Below are positions 35,128 to 43,738 of a stretch of DNA of 64,000 bases, in pieces. Numbering within the stretch: position 1 is the stretch's first letter; the number at the start of each line of letters is the position of its first letter. The translations under genes and the position numbers were made by a program. A model generated the notes under the pieces. It was not told the origin of the DNA and ran no database searches. It saw only the letters and a program-made list of their open reading frames with translations. The DNA comes from Mesorhizobium sp. CA8 (GTDB lineage Bacteria; Pseudomonadota; Alphaproteobacteria; Rhizobiales; Rhizobiaceae), in assembly GCF_020164955.1 (NCBI RefSeq), contig NZ_JAIUHG010000001.1, forward strand, positions 62,001 through 126,000. Reading direction: 5' to 3'.

Positions 35128-35745
35128 TCAGGACCGCGGCGCGTTGAATTCCTGGTCGAGTGTTTCCGGACGCTGGATGACCGCGAACTCGATGGCGACG
35201 CCGTCCTCGAAATGGCGCACCACCTGGCCACGCATCGTGCCGAGCATAACCTGGACACCGAGGGCCGGCTTGACGTCGATCTCGATCGCAGCGCCCGAGA
35301 GCGACAGGTCGATGATGCGACACTGGTACTGACGCCCGTCGGTAAGCTGCAGAACGCTCATCGGATTGCGCGGCGCCACGCGCTCGTGGCGGCGGTCCTC
35401 GGGCAGGTCGAGCTCATGCTTGTTGGCAAGCCAGGTAAGCTGCGCGGCAAGCTTGTCTTTCTTGCGATCCGAGGCGATGACGGTCATGGCGAAACCGTCC
35501 TGCGACGTGCGTGTCACAATGCCTTCGACGCGACCGATATGGTCGATATAGGCGATGACCTTCTCGCCCGGCTTGCCGATACGTTCCGTGCGCAACGCCA
35601 CGTTGCCGGGCGACATATCGATCACCTGGCAGGGATGTTCGGTGCGGTCTTCCAACATGAAACGTCCGTAAATCTTGACGCGGACACGCTGGAAATTGCG
35701 CCGCTCAGCTCGTGACGGCGCATATTCTACCGCCGCTGACCTCAT
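35128..35745 (-). CDS. protein with two PilZ domains (cyclic-di-GMP binding)
   Basis: The 205-residue protein has a first domain (about 15-95) with RRNFQRVRVKIYGRF and VIDMSPGNVALR; its D-x-S-x-x-x motif is less typical. The second (about 118-200) has the full signature RRHERVAPR and DLSLSGAAIEI, so cyclic-di-GMP binding is expected there. It is cytosolic and has no output domain, so it probably acts by contact with a partner. Homologues control motility and polysaccharide synthesis. It is flanked by the LapG-like protease gene and a PAS_5 gene in the same direction. Confidence 0.9.
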   Translation of the reverse strand: MRSAAVEYAPSRAERRNFQRVRVKIYGRFMLEDRTEHPCQVIDMSPGNVALRTERIGKPGEKVIAYIDHIGRVEGIVTRTSQDGFAMTVIASDRKKDKLAAQLTWLANKHELDLPEDRRHERVAPRNPMSVLQLTDGRQYQCRIIDLSLSGAAIEIDVKPALGVQVMLGTMRGQVVRHFEDGVAIEFAVIQRPETLDQEFNAPRS

Positions 35746-35918
35746 GACTGCCTACACCCCGTTGGCATTCCGCGCGACGATGCGAGGAATTTCGCCCGAA
35801 AAGCTACAGCAATGCAGGTTAACAAACGGGAAAAGTCGGCCGCACAAGCCTGGCCCAGGAGGCCTCGGGACGCGCAAAAATTGGCCTCGGGGGAAGGGTA
35901 AATCCCGCGCGGCCAGGT

Positions 35919-36563
35919 TCATTCGTGACGCCCGCCGTCGAGGACGACGAGATGGCGGATGCGGCGCACGCGGCCGAGCGCCGGAATAGTCTCGGGAGGA
36001 TCGAATTCGGCCGGAACGAGCGAGGGGACGTCGATCGCCGGACGGTTCTTCAGGAACATCGGCTCCTTGTCGGGGTCAATCACCCGGATGGTATCGATGA
36101 GCGCATCGGTGATCGGATCGGCGCCAAGCCAGAACGGCTTGTCGGCGGTGCTGATGATGCCAAGGCAGCGCTGGTTTTCGGCGCCCCCATCCAGCGGCAG
36201 CGACAGGAGCTCGAATTTGTTGGAGCGGCCGTTCCGGCTGAATCCCTCATAGGTCATGAGCAGGACCGACCTCTGATCGAAAACGCCTTGCATCAGCCGC
36301 GACATCAGCCGCTGGTCCTTCTCGCGCCAGAGCGAAGGGAAGGAGAAGCCTTTGAGCTCCCGGCCGTAATAGGCGCAGAGCCTTGTGCCGGCCAGCCGGA
36401 ACACCGCTTCGCCACGCGTATCGCGCTCGAGGATGAAGGTGTCGGCCAGAAGCGACTTGATGTCCGCCGGCTCCACCTCCGATCGCTTCGGGGCGAGGCG
36501 GCCATCACGCAGCTGGTTCCAATATTGGAACAGCGCGATCGATCCTTTTTCGTTCATGTCCAT
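35919..36563 (-). CDS. PAS domain protein (PAS_5 family)
   Basis: The protein is about 214 residues. Its PAS_5 core has LFQYWNQLRDGRLAPKRSEVEPADIKSLLADTFILERD, FRLAGTRLCAYYGRELKGFSFPSLW and NKFELLSLPLDGG. The family is common in Alphaproteobacteria as a stand-alone sensor without an output domain; MucR- or PilZ-linked roles have been proposed, but the ligand is unknown. The starts at 36575, 36563 and 36557 are all near. The 173-bp gap to the PilZ gene shows nothing special. Confidence 0.85.
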   Translation of the reverse strand: MDMNEKGSIALFQYWNQLRDGRLAPKRSEVEPADIKSLLADTFILERDTRGEAVFRLAGTRLCAYYGRELKGFSFPSLWREKDQRLMSRLMQGVFDQRSVLLMTYEGFSRNGRSNKFELLSLPLDGGAENQRCLGIISTADKPFWLGADPITDALIDTIRVIDPDKEPMFLKNRPAIDVPSLVPAEFDPPETIPALGRVRRIRHLVVLDGGRHE

Positions 36564-36575
36564 CCTGCTCCGCAC

Positions 36576-36699
36576 AACCTGTCTTTTGATGTCCCATCGG
36601 CGAACAGACAGGGCGCCCTCCGATGACCTTCATGCGGTGCGGAGCAGGATGCGTGCCAGTATCGTTAACGTTTGTTCACGCCTCGGGGCCGTTAAGGTT
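36576..36699. other. intergenic region upstream of the candidate small RNA
   Basis: No gene is seen. The stretch carries several GTTAAC/GTTAAG words (near 36663-36702) and would hold the promoters of the minus-strand PAS gene and of the candidate RNA, but none can be fixed. Confidence 0.35.
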
Positions 36700-36860
36700 A
36701 ACAAGTGGTTTACATTGCGTGCCGCCGAGGCCTGTGGCACACCAAAACCACTCCAAAACGGTCGTTCTCGCAGCGATCGGCAGCACTGCAGCCACGAGTT
36801 TATGGGGAGCAGGGGGACTCGACCGGCCGTTCAGGGAATTCCTGGACGGCCTTCTTTTTG
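36700..36860 (+). ncRNA. candidate small RNA with terminator
   Basis: A nested stem GTGGTTT (36705-36711) / AAACCAC (36745-36751) encloses GTGCC (36719-36723) / GGCAC (36736-36740). After about 70 nt comes a terminator: GGCCGT-CAGG paired with CCTG-ACGGCC (36825-36851) followed by CTTCTTTTT. No open frame upstream on this strand needs a terminator here, so an untranslated RNA of about 150 nt is the simplest reading. The rhomboid gene starts 126 bp further on. I cannot match it to a named RNA family. Confidence 0.45.
36824..36860 (+). terminator. rho-independent terminator
   Basis: A stem of about 11 bp with two small mismatches (GGCCGTTCAGG / CCTGGACGGCC, loop GAATT) is followed by an eight-base T-rich run. 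This is the clearest intrinsic terminator in the window. Confidence 0.85.
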
Positions 36861-36985
36861 ATTCGTCCCTGTTCTGATTCGCGCTTTTTTCTGCGCGCGC
36901 GCTGTGGCGAATAGCCGTTTGTGATTCGAAAGGGCGTGATCTACATGCTCGTCGAAATCCCGAGTCCCCTAACCTGCAAGGGTGC

Positions 36986-37723
36986 ATGAGCGAGCCCGTA
37001 AGCCCCACTGAAAACGAACCGCTGCCGGAAGAGGCTTCCGAGCCGCCGCGCCGCGAACCCGTCTTCAACCTGCCGCCCGCAGTCCTGGCGGTGATCGGCA
37101 TCTGTGTGGCTGTCCACCTGGTGCGTGTGTATCTGCTGACCGACGATCAGGATTTTGCCCTGCTCGTCCGAGCAGCCTTCGTCCCCATTCGCTATTCCGG
37201 CCGATATGACTTCGATTTATATGCCTTTTCCAGTCCGTTCACCTATGCGTTCCTGCATGGCGGCGTGGCGCATCTGTTGATCAACATGATCTGGCTTGCC
37301 GCTTTTGGTTCGCCTTTGGCCAATCGATTTGGCACGCTGCGCTTCGCGTTGTTCTTCGCGGTAACGAGCCTCGCATCGGTGGCGCTCTTCTGGGCGCTGC
37401 ATCCGCTTGGCGAGGTGCCGTTGGTTGGTGCGTCGGGCGCGATCTCCGGCATGATGGGGGCGGCGGCGCGCTATGGTTTTCGCGTCGACCGTTCATCCGG
37501 CAGGGCGGCCTTCGCCGGCGAGCCCTTGCCGATCGCGGCGGTATTGCGCTCGCGCGGCGTCATGACCTTTCTGGGAGTCTGGATGGTCATAAATCTCGCT
37601 ACGGGCCTGCTCGGCTTCGCACCGGGACTAGAAGGCCAGATCGCTTGGGAAGCGCATATCGGCGGCTTCGTTGCCGGCTTTTTCGGACTGCGTTTCTTCG
37701 ACCGCCCGCTGGCTGCCGCCTAG
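36986..37723 (+). CDS. rhomboid family intramembrane serine protease
   Basis: The 245-residue protein has an N-terminal cytosolic stretch of about 30 residues and then six or seven membrane helices. It has the catalytic Ser in VGASGAISGMMGAAARYG and the catalytic His in WEAHIGGFVAGFFGLRF, plus HLLINMIWLAAFGSPLANRFG. It cuts membrane proteins within the bilayer; substrates are unknown. It stands alone and is followed by a palindromic repeat that may also end transcription. Confidence 0.93.
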   Translation: MSEPVSPTENEPLPEEASEPPRREPVFNLPPAVLAVIGICVAVHLVRVYLLTDDQDFALLVRAAFVPIRYSGRYDFDLYAFSSPFTYAFLHGGVAHLLINMIWLAAFGSPLANRFGTLRFALFFAVTSLASVALFWALHPLGEVPLVGASGAISGMMGAAARYGFRVDRSSGRAAFAGEPLPIAAVLRSRGVMTFLGVWMVINLATGLLGFAPGLEGQIAWEAHIGGFVAGFFGLRFFDRPLAAA

Positions 37724-37824
37724 AGCATGATCCCGAAAAGTGGGAACCGGTTTTCGGAGAAGATCATGCTCCAACAAAGAGATAGATCAGGATAGCGATT
37801 CAACGAGAAGTCATCCTGATCTAG
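37723..37824. repeat. compound palindromic repeat, family A (GAGCATGATC type)
   Basis: The first half (37723-37771) is an imperfect palindrome from GAGCATGATCCCGAAAAG to TTTTCGG-AGATCATGCTC. A linker AACAAAGAGATAG (37773-37785) joins it to a second hairpin, ATCAGGAT ... ATCCTGAT (about 37786-37820). This two-hairpin layout is widespread in Rhizobiales intergenic DNA. It begins at the last base of the rhomboid stop codon. The rest of the gap to 37958 holds nothing further. Confidence 0.85.
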
Positions 37825-37958
37825 TCCTTAGGCGCACTTGAAATGCAACCAATGACGGCGCACGATGTTGCCTAAGCACCCAGTGTCTTCCTAAGGGCGC
37901 CGGGGCTCAGAAGCCGGTTGGGCGGGGGGAGCCGGCGTCAAAGGCTGAGGAGGACGCC

Positions 37959-38390
37959 ATGACGGTTAAGGCAATTCTTGAAAGCAAGGGCCATGACGTG
38001 TTCACGCTCGGGCCCAATGAGAAACTCAGCGAGGCCATTCGCATGCTGGCCGAGCATAGGATCGGCGCGCTCGTCATCACCAATGGCGACCGCAAGATCG
38101 TCGGCATTCTCTCGGAGCGCGATATCGTCAGGGTCGTGGCCAAGGAGGGCGCCGCCGCGCTCGACATTCCCGTGCGCTCGGCAATGACTCCGAAGGTCAA
38201 GATCTGCAACGAAAACCACACCGTCAACGAGGTGATGGAGATCATGACGAGAGGCCGCTTCCGCCATCTGCCGGTGGAGAAAAACGGCCTGCTCGACGGC
38301 ATTGTCTCCATCGGCGACGTGGTCAAGCGCCGCATCGAGGATGTCGAGCGCGAGGCCGAGGAGATCAGGGCCTACATCGCTACCGCCTGA
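37959..38390 (+). CDS. CBS-pair domain protein
   Basis: The 143-residue protein consists of two CBS motifs only: LSEAIRMLAEHRIGALVITNGDRKIVGILSERDIVRVV and VNEVMEIMTRGRFRHLPVEKNGLLDGIVSIGDVVKRRIE. It should bind an adenosyl ligand such as AMP or ATP and sense energy state; partners are unknown. A GAGGAGG site lies 6 nt before the ATG. A strong hairpin follows at 38406-38435. Confidence 0.93.
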   Translation: MTVKAILESKGHDVFTLGPNEKLSEAIRMLAEHRIGALVITNGDRKIVGILSERDIVRVVAKEGAAALDIPVRSAMTPKVKICNENHTVNEVMEIMTRGRFRHLPVEKNGLLDGIVSIGDVVKRRIEDVEREAEEIRAYIATA

Positions 38391-38405
38391 GCAGGCAGGG
38401 CGAGG

Positions 38406-38435
38406 AAGCCGCCGGCTGTTTCCAGCCGGCGGCTT
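38406..38435. terminator. strong hairpin between convergent CBS and YjhX genes
   Basis: A perfect 13-bp stem AAGCCGCCGGCTG (38406-38418) / CAGCCGGCGGCTT (38423-38435) with a TTTC loop sits between two converging genes. No clear T-run follows, so it is probably a shared 3' end rather than a textbook terminator. Confidence 0.6.
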
Positions 38436-38445
38436 GTGGCACGTT

Positions 38446-38703
38446 CTATCGGTTGTCGAGCTCGGCGCGGACCAGTTGGAGCCCGCGTCGGGTAATGCGG
38501 TAAGGACCGCCATCGGTCGAGGAAACCGCTTTCTTGCGCCTGAGCTTCCGAAAGAGTTCCAGGTCGAAACCCGGATAGCGCCAGCCATCGCGGGTCAGGC
38601 ACCGGACCGCGGCGATCTTCCTGCTCTCGTTCTTTTCGATTTCTATGCGCCCGCCTTGCGCGAGAAGGTGCAGGATGCGCTGCTCGTTGCGCGAAATGTC
38701 CAT
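38446..38703 (-). CDS. YjhX-family toxin
   Basis: The 85-residue protein starts MDISRNEQRILHLLAQGG and continues with IAAVRCLTRDGWRYPGFDLELFRKLRRKKAVSS-like blocks and SPYRI-type end (GGPYRITRRGLQLVRAELDNR). This matches the YjhX family, annotated as the toxin of the E. coli YjhX-YjhQ pair. YjhQ is a GNAT; no GNAT gene is adjacent here, the nearest being at 40488. It may be a solitary toxin or a winged-helix regulator. An upstream frame extension to 38757 is basic and unlikely. Confidence 0.75.
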   Translation of the reverse strand: MDISRNEQRILHLLAQGGRIEIEKNESRKIAAVRCLTRDGWRYPGFDLELFRKLRRKKAVSSTDGGPYRITRRGLQLVRAELDNR

Positions 38704-38985
38704 TGGAGAATTCCCGGGAAAAACAACAAAAGCCGCCGCCGCAAGACATCGCGGCACGGGTTTCAGGTTTTTCTGCCCTGCCTCGCTTATGAGGTCAGGG
38801 CTTCACCGGGACTGAGCGTAAGTGGACATCCACTCTCCATTGGAATGGATGTCCTATAAGCGAAGGTGGCGGAAAAGGCCAGCCCGCGGCCTTTGCGCTT
38901 GTCTCGTAGGGCTGTTTGCACTAGCGAAGTTGCGCACCGAAATATGCGTTCTGCATATCGCGAATTCTAAGTACGCAGGCCATCC
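38704..38985. other. intergenic region between YjhX and gatB genes
   Basis: No gene is supported here. The stretch must contain the divergent promoters of the YjhX gene (minus) and gatB (plus). A direct repeat of GGATGTCC/GGACATCC words occurs near 38824-38853. No clear promoter boxes can be fixed. Confidence 0.35.
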
Positions 38986-40488
38986 ATGAGCATCATCGAC
39001 ACCCGCACCCCCGACGCAAAACGTCTGATCCCCGGCGCCACCGGCGACTGGGAGATCGTCATCGGGCTCGAAGTGCATGCGCAAGTGATCTCGCAGGCCA
39101 AGCTCTTCTCTGGCGCCTCGACCTCCTTCGGCGCGGCGCCCAACGGCAATGTCAGCCTTGTCGACGCGGCGATGCCGGGCATGCTGCCGGTCATCAACGA
39201 GGAATGCGTCAAGCAGGCGATCCGCACCGGACTCGGTCTGAAGGCCGCGATCAATCACAAGTCGGTCTTCGACCGGAAGAACTATTTCTATCCGGACCTG
39301 CCGCAGGGCTACCAGATCTCGCAGTACAAGCAGCCGATCGTCGGCGAAGGCAAGGTGATTGTCTCCGTCGGCCCCGACCGCCAGGGCGAGTTCGAGGATA
39401 TCGAGGTCGGCATCGAGCGCCTGCATCTGGAACAGGATGCCGGCAAGTCCATTCACGATCAGCACCCGACCATGTCCTATGTCGATCTCAACCGCTCTGG
39501 CGTCGCGCTGATGGAGATCGTCTCCAAGCCCGATATCCGCTCGGCCGACGAAGCCAAGACCTATGTCACCAAGCTGCGGTCGATCATGCGCTATCTCGGC
39601 ACCTGCGACGGCAACATGGACGAAGGCTCGCTGCGCGCCGACGTCAACGTCTCGGTCCGCCGTCCGGGCGGCGAGTTTGGCACGCGCTGCGAGATCAAGA
39701 ACATGAACTCGATCCGCTTCATCGGCCAGGCCATCGAATACGAGGCGCGCCGGCAGATCGCCATTCTGGAAGACGGCGGCAAGATCGTTCAGGAGACGCG
39801 CCTGTTCGATCCGGTCAAGGGCGAGACGCGTTCGATGCGCTCGAAGGAAGAAGCGCATGATTATCGCTATTTCCCGGATCCCGACCTTCTGCCGCTGGAG
39901 TTCGACCAAGCCTATGTCGATGCGCTCGCCAAGGACCTGCCGGAACTGCCCGACGACAAGAAGGCGCGGCTGGTCGATGTGCTCGGCCTTTCGGCCTATG
40001 ATGCCTCGGTGTTGGTTTCGGAAAAGCCGATCGCCGATTATTTCGAGAAGGTGGCGGCGGGGCGCGACGGCAAGCTCGCCGCCAACTGGGTCATCAACGA
40101 TCTCCTGGGCCAGCTGAACAAGGCCGGCAAGGATATTGAAAATGCTCCGGTTTCGCCCGAGCAGCTCGGCGCTGTTCTCGACCTGATCAAGGAGGGCACG
40201 ATTTCCGGCAAGATCGCCAAGGACCTGTTCGAGATCGTCTGGAACGAGGGCGGCGATCCGCGCCAGCTCGTCGAGAGCCGCGGCATGAAGCAGGTCACCG
40301 ACACCGGTGCCATCGAGAAGGCCGTCGACGAGGTCATCGCCGCCAACCCGGACAAGGCCGAGCAGGCGCGCGCCAAGCCGACCATGGCCGGCTGGTTCGT
40401 CGGCCAGGTGATGAAGGCGACCGGCGGCAAGGCCAACCCGCAGGCGGTGAACGACCTCGTCAAGGCCAAGCTCGGCATCGAGGGTTAA
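38986..40488 (+). CDS. gatB: aspartyl/glutamyl-tRNA(Asn/Gln) amidotransferase subunit B
   Basis: The 500-residue GatB has the catalytic cradle ([30 protein letters not shown]-type stretch [46 protein letters not shown]). The C-terminal YqeY-like tail is [26 protein letters not shown]. With GatA and GatC (not in the window) it converts Glu-tRNA(Gln) and Asp-tRNA(Asn) to the amides. It overlaps the next gene by one base (TAATG). Confidence 0.98.
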   Translation: MSIIDTRTPDAKRLIPGATGDWEIVIGLEVHAQVISQAKLFSGASTSFGAAPNGNVSLVDAAMPGMLPVINEECVKQAIRTGLGLKAAINHKSVFDRKNYFYPDLPQGYQISQYKQPIVGEGKVIVSVGPDRQGEFEDIEVGIERLHLEQDAGKSIHDQHPTMSYVDLNRSGVALMEIVSKPDIRSADEAKTYVTKLRSIMRYLGTCDGNMDEGSLRADVNVSVRRPGGEFGTRCEIKNMNSIRFIGQAIEYEARRQIAILEDGGKIVQETRLFDPVKGETRSMRSKEEAHDYRYFPDPDLLPLEFDQAYVDALAKDLPELPDDKKARLVDVLGLSAYDASVLVSEKPIADYFEKVAAGRDGKLAANWVINDLLGQLNKAGKDIENAPVSPEQLGAVLDLIKEGTISGKIAKDLFEIVWNEGGDPRQLVESRGMKQVTDTGAIEKAVDEVIAANPDKAEQARAKPTMAGWFVGQVMKATGGKANPQAVNDLVKAKLGIEG

Positions 40489-40979
40489 TGATGTTCGTGC
40501 GCACGGCGAGCGAACGTGATCTCGCAGCCGTCCGTGCGTTGCTGGTCGAGACCTGGCACGCCACTTACGACGCCATCTATGGCGTCAAGCGGGTAACTGA
40601 AATCACGGATGACTGGCATTCGATCGCCTCGCTCAAGGCGCGGCTGACGCGCCCGAATTCCGAGTTCCTGGTGGCTGACGACGGCAAGCGGCTCGGCGGC
40701 ATGGCGTTCGCCGCCGCCACCACCGACCCGAAGATCGTCCTTTTGAGCCAGCTCTATGTGCATCCGACCTGCCAGCGGCAGGGGATCGGCCAGTCCCTGC
40801 TCGATGAAGTCGAAGCCAGTTTTCCGGAGATGGATACGCTGCGCCTCGAAGTCGAGGAAGCAAATGCGGTGGCGATCGCCTTCTACGAAGCGAATGGGTT
40901 CCGTCCGGCAGGCAGGACCGCCGATTGCGGCGGCAATTCGGGATTGCCCGCCCTCATCATGGAGAAGCGGCTCCGCTAA
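40488..40979 (+). CDS. GNAT family N-acetyltransferase
   Basis: The 163-residue single GNAT domain has VRTASERDLAAVRALLVETWHATYD, LSQLYVHPTCQRQGIGQSLLDEV (acetyl-CoA loop QRQGIG) and LEVEEANAVAIAFYEANGFRPAGR. The substrate is unknown. The ATG overlaps the gatB stop, so the two are cotranscribed and coupled. Confidence 0.92.
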   Translation: MMFVRTASERDLAAVRALLVETWHATYDAIYGVKRVTEITDDWHSIASLKARLTRPNSEFLVADDGKRLGGMAFAAATTDPKIVLLSQLYVHPTCQRQGIGQSLLDEVEASFPEMDTLRLEVEEANAVAIAFYEANGFRPAGRTADCGGNSGLPALIMEKRLR

Positions 40980-41108
40980 GTCGGCGGCGAGCCCCCATTC
41001 ATCGCGCGGTTTTGATTTGATCGCGCCGACCCGCGTGGTCAAGGCTGCGCATCGCCGGTGTCCCGCTCTCCACTAGGCGGAGGCGTCGCCGGCAAATGGG
41101 GGATTGCC

Positions 41109-41807
41109 ATGCCGAGCTTGCCGGAACTGATGCCGACCGAGGTGTCGGATGAGACTTTTGGCGGCGTGACTTATCACGTCGCCGGCGAACTGGTGCCGGT
41201 GCTGTCGGTCGACGTGACCAACATGCCGGTCTATTTCGAGCATCACATCCTGCTCTGGAAGAATACCACCATCACCATCGGCCTGAAATCGCTAAAGGGC
41301 GCGCTGAAGCGCATGATCGCCGGCATGCAGATATTCGTCACCGAGGCGTCCGGGCCGGGCATCATCGCCTTCAGCCGTGACGGCCCCGGCCATATCGTGC
41401 CGATCCACCTTCGGCGCGGCGAGGAGATCCAGGTGCGTGAGCACCAGTTCCTCGCCGCGACCGCGAGTGTCGACTACTCTTTCGAGCGGGTGCGTGGATT
41501 GGGAACGATGCTGTTCGGCCAGAGCGGCTTCTTCATCGACCGTTTCCGCGGCGAGACAGGTGACGGCATCGTCTGGCTGCATGGCTACGGCAATGTCTTC
41601 GAGAAGGTGCTGGCAGCGGGCGAGACCATCGACATCGAGCCGGGCGGCTGGCTGTTTAAGGACGCTTCGGTGAAGATGGATACGAGGATCGACCGGCTTT
41701 CCAGTGGCTTCTTCGGCGCCGCCATGAATTTCGTCGTCAATCGCTTCACCGGGCCGGGCCGCGTCGGCATCCAGTCGATGTATCTGCATATGCCGTCGGA
41801 AGAGTAG
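41109..41807 (+). CDS. AIM24 family protein
   Basis: The 232-residue beta-rich fold of the AIM24/TIGR00266 family has FGGVTYHVAGELVPVLSVDV, TEASGPGIIAFSRDGPGHIVPI, GQSGFFIDRFRGETGDGIVWLHGYG and GGWLFKDASVKMDTRI. Bacterial members have no known function; yeast AIM24 is mitochondrial. The ATG at 41109 is chosen because it gives the family start; the open frame runs upstream to 41058. Confidence 0.88.
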   Translation: MPSLPELMPTEVSDETFGGVTYHVAGELVPVLSVDVTNMPVYFEHHILLWKNTTITIGLKSLKGALKRMIAGMQIFVTEASGPGIIAFSRDGPGHIVPIHLRRGEEIQVREHQFLAATASVDYSFERVRGLGTMLFGQSGFFIDRFRGETGDGIVWLHGYGNVFEKVLAAGETIDIEPGGWLFKDASVKMDTRIDRLSSGFFGAAMNFVVNRFTGPGRVGIQSMYLHMPSEE

Positions 41808-41836
41808 GCGGCGAGCCTGATCGAACGATTGTCCGA

Positions 41837-42688
41837 TCAGGCGGAGGGAATTTCCACATTGTCGATCAGCCGGGTCGTGCCAAGCCAGGCCGCGGCGAGC
41901 AGGCGGCCGTCACGATTGCGCTGCCAGGGTCCGAGCGTGACGCTCGCGCGGGCGGCGACATAGTCGACCTTTTGAAAGCCGGCTGAGACGAGCGCCTTTG
42001 CGGCATCTTCGGTGGCGCCGGCCTCATCCGTGCCGGCTGAAAGCGTCGCCGCCGTGCGGCGCAGGACCACGTTGAGCTTGCGCGCGATTTCGAGCTCGGT
42101 CGCGCCGAGATAGGCATTGCGCGACGACATGGCGAGGCCGTGAGTGTCACGCACGGTCGGCGCGCCGATGATCTCAACCGGCAGGTCGAGATCGCGGCAG
42201 AGCTGCCTGACGACGCAGAGCTGCTGGTAGTCTTTCTCGCCGAACACGGCGCAATCGGGCGCCGCCTGCAGGAAGAGCTTGGCCACCACGGTCGCGACGC
42301 CGTCGAAGAAGCTCGGCCTGAAGTCGGTTTCAAGGCCGCGGGAGGGGCCACCTACCGAGATCTTTGTGGCGAAGCCTGCAGGGTACATTTCGCTCACGCC
42401 GGGCGTGAAGGCGAGATGCGCGCCGGCGTCGTGCAGCCGGTCGAGGTCGCGCGCCAACTGGCGCGGATACTTGTCGAGATCTTCCGTCGGCGCGAACTGC
42501 GCCGGATTGACGAAGATCGAGACCACGCAGCGTTCGGCCCGTTCCAGCGCGATCCTGACCAGTGAGATATGGCCGTCATGCAGCGCGCCCATGGTCGGCA
42601 CCATGGCGACCTTGAGGCCGGCCTGCCGCCAGTTCCGGACCTGCGCCCGAAGGGCGGTAACGCTGTCGATGACGATTGGCGCGTTCAT
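41837..42688 (-). CDS. panC: pantothenate synthetase
   Basis: The 283-residue protein has the HxGH motif in VPTMGALHDGHISLVR, FVNPAQFAPTEDLDKYPR, DCAVFGEKDYQQL (KMSKS-like region), and TVRDTHGLAMSSRNAYL. It condenses pantoate and beta-alanine with ATP. Its start overlaps the panB stop by 4 bp, the classical panB-panC arrangement. Confidence 0.97.
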   Translation of the reverse strand: MNAPIVIDSVTALRAQVRNWRQAGLKVAMVPTMGALHDGHISLVRIALERAERCVVSIFVNPAQFAPTEDLDKYPRQLARDLDRLHDAGAHLAFTPGVSEMYPAGFATKISVGGPSRGLETDFRPSFFDGVATVVAKLFLQAAPDCAVFGEKDYQQLCVVRQLCRDLDLPVEIIGAPTVRDTHGLAMSSRNAYLGATELEIARKLNVVLRRTAATLSAGTDEAGATEDAAKALVSAGFQKVDYVAARASVTLGPWQRNRDGRLLAAAWLGTTRLIDNVEIPSA

Positions 42689-43524
42689 GCCTTGTCCTTG
42701 CCGGAGACCGCCGTGAAGACGTGATCGGGGCCGGGGAAAGCGCGGCTGCGCACCTCGGCGGCGTAGCGCGCCGCCGCATCCGCTATCGCGCTGCGCAAGT
42801 CGGCGTATTCCTTGACGAATTTCGGCACGCGGTCGACGGTCATGCCGACCATATCGTCGATCACCAGGATCTGGCCATCGCAGTCGGCGCTGGCGCCGAT
42901 GCCGATGGTCGGTATGGAAATATGACGGGTAAGCTTCGCGGCCACGGCCTCCATCGTGCCCTCGATGACGACAGAGAAGGCGCCGGCTTCTTCCACCGCC
43001 TCGGCATCAAGCAAAAGGGCAGCGATATTGTCCTCCGTCCGGCCCTTGATCTTGTAGCCGCCGTCCTTCTCCACCGATTGCGGCTGCAGGCCGATATGGC
43101 CCATGACGGGTATTCCTTCGGCGACGATCGCCGCGATCTGGGCTGCCATGCCGACGCCGCCTTCGAGCTTCACGGCCTGGCAGCCTGTTTCCTCGACGAT
43201 GCGCCGCGCGGAGGCGAGGGCCTGGCTGGCCGACGCCTCATAGCTGCCCGCCGGCATGTCGACCACCACGCAGGCCTTGACCGAGCCGCGCATCACGGCC
43301 TGGCCGTGCGCGATCATCATCTCCAGCGAGGCGCCGAGCGTGGTGGCGTGGCCATGCAGGACCATGGCGACGCTGTCGCCGACCAGGAGCAGGTCGACGT
43401 GCGGATCGAGCAGGCGCGCGACAGGATAGGTGTAGGCGGTGAGGCACACGATCGGCACGCCGCCCTTGCGGCGGCGAATGTCTTCGGCGCTGATCCGGCT
43501 GTCGGCGGGCGGATCCCGGCTCAA
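42685..43524 (-). CDS. panB: 3-methyl-2-oxobutanoate hydroxymethyltransferase
   Basis: The 279-residue TIM barrel has ISAEDIRRRKGGVPIVCLTAYTYP, LLVGDSVAMVLHGHATTLGASLEMM, KLEGGVGMAAQIAAIVAEGIPVMGHIGLQPQ and the catalytic region AFSVVIEGTMEAVAAKLT. It is the first step of pantothenate synthesis from ketoisovalerate. The gap 43525-43738 before the plus-strand NDUFA12 gene contains only the two promoters. Confidence 0.97.
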   Translation of the reverse strand: MSRDPPADSRISAEDIRRRKGGVPIVCLTAYTYPVARLLDPHVDLLLVGDSVAMVLHGHATTLGASLEMMIAHGQAVMRGSVKACVVVDMPAGSYEASASQALASARRIVEETGCQAVKLEGGVGMAAQIAAIVAEGIPVMGHIGLQPQSVEKDGGYKIKGRTEDNIAALLLDAEAVEEAGAFSVVIEGTMEAVAAKLTRHISIPTIGIGASADCDGQILVIDDMVGMTVDRVPKFVKEYADLRSAIADAAARYAAEVRSRAFPGPDHVFTAVSGKDKA

Positions 43525-43738
43525 TCCTCACCTCCCTAAAGGCGCGCCCGAAACGCGCCGGGCCGAGCTTTAGAAAGACAGGCAACGCTTGGCAAGCCGC
43601 GTTGCCGCCGGCAGGGCAACTGCATCGATTTAGCGCATGGAGCATTTCCACTCGGGCTGTGGCAAAACCCTTGCCTTCGCGGTGACGTGACGCCATAAGC
43701 AGGGCAAAGGCGCAGCCGCTGACGCCGCGAGGATCTGG

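Noticed and set aside
36700..36860. 6S RNA, tmRNA or SRP RNA identity for the candidate small RNA
   Set aside because: The expected central bubble, tRNA-like ends or GGUCAGGUCCGGAA-type loop are not present, and the genomic neighbours do not fit.
43525..43738. Search for a further gene between panB and the NDUFA12 gene
   Set aside because: No frame with a start and ribosome-binding site is found; only promoters are expected.
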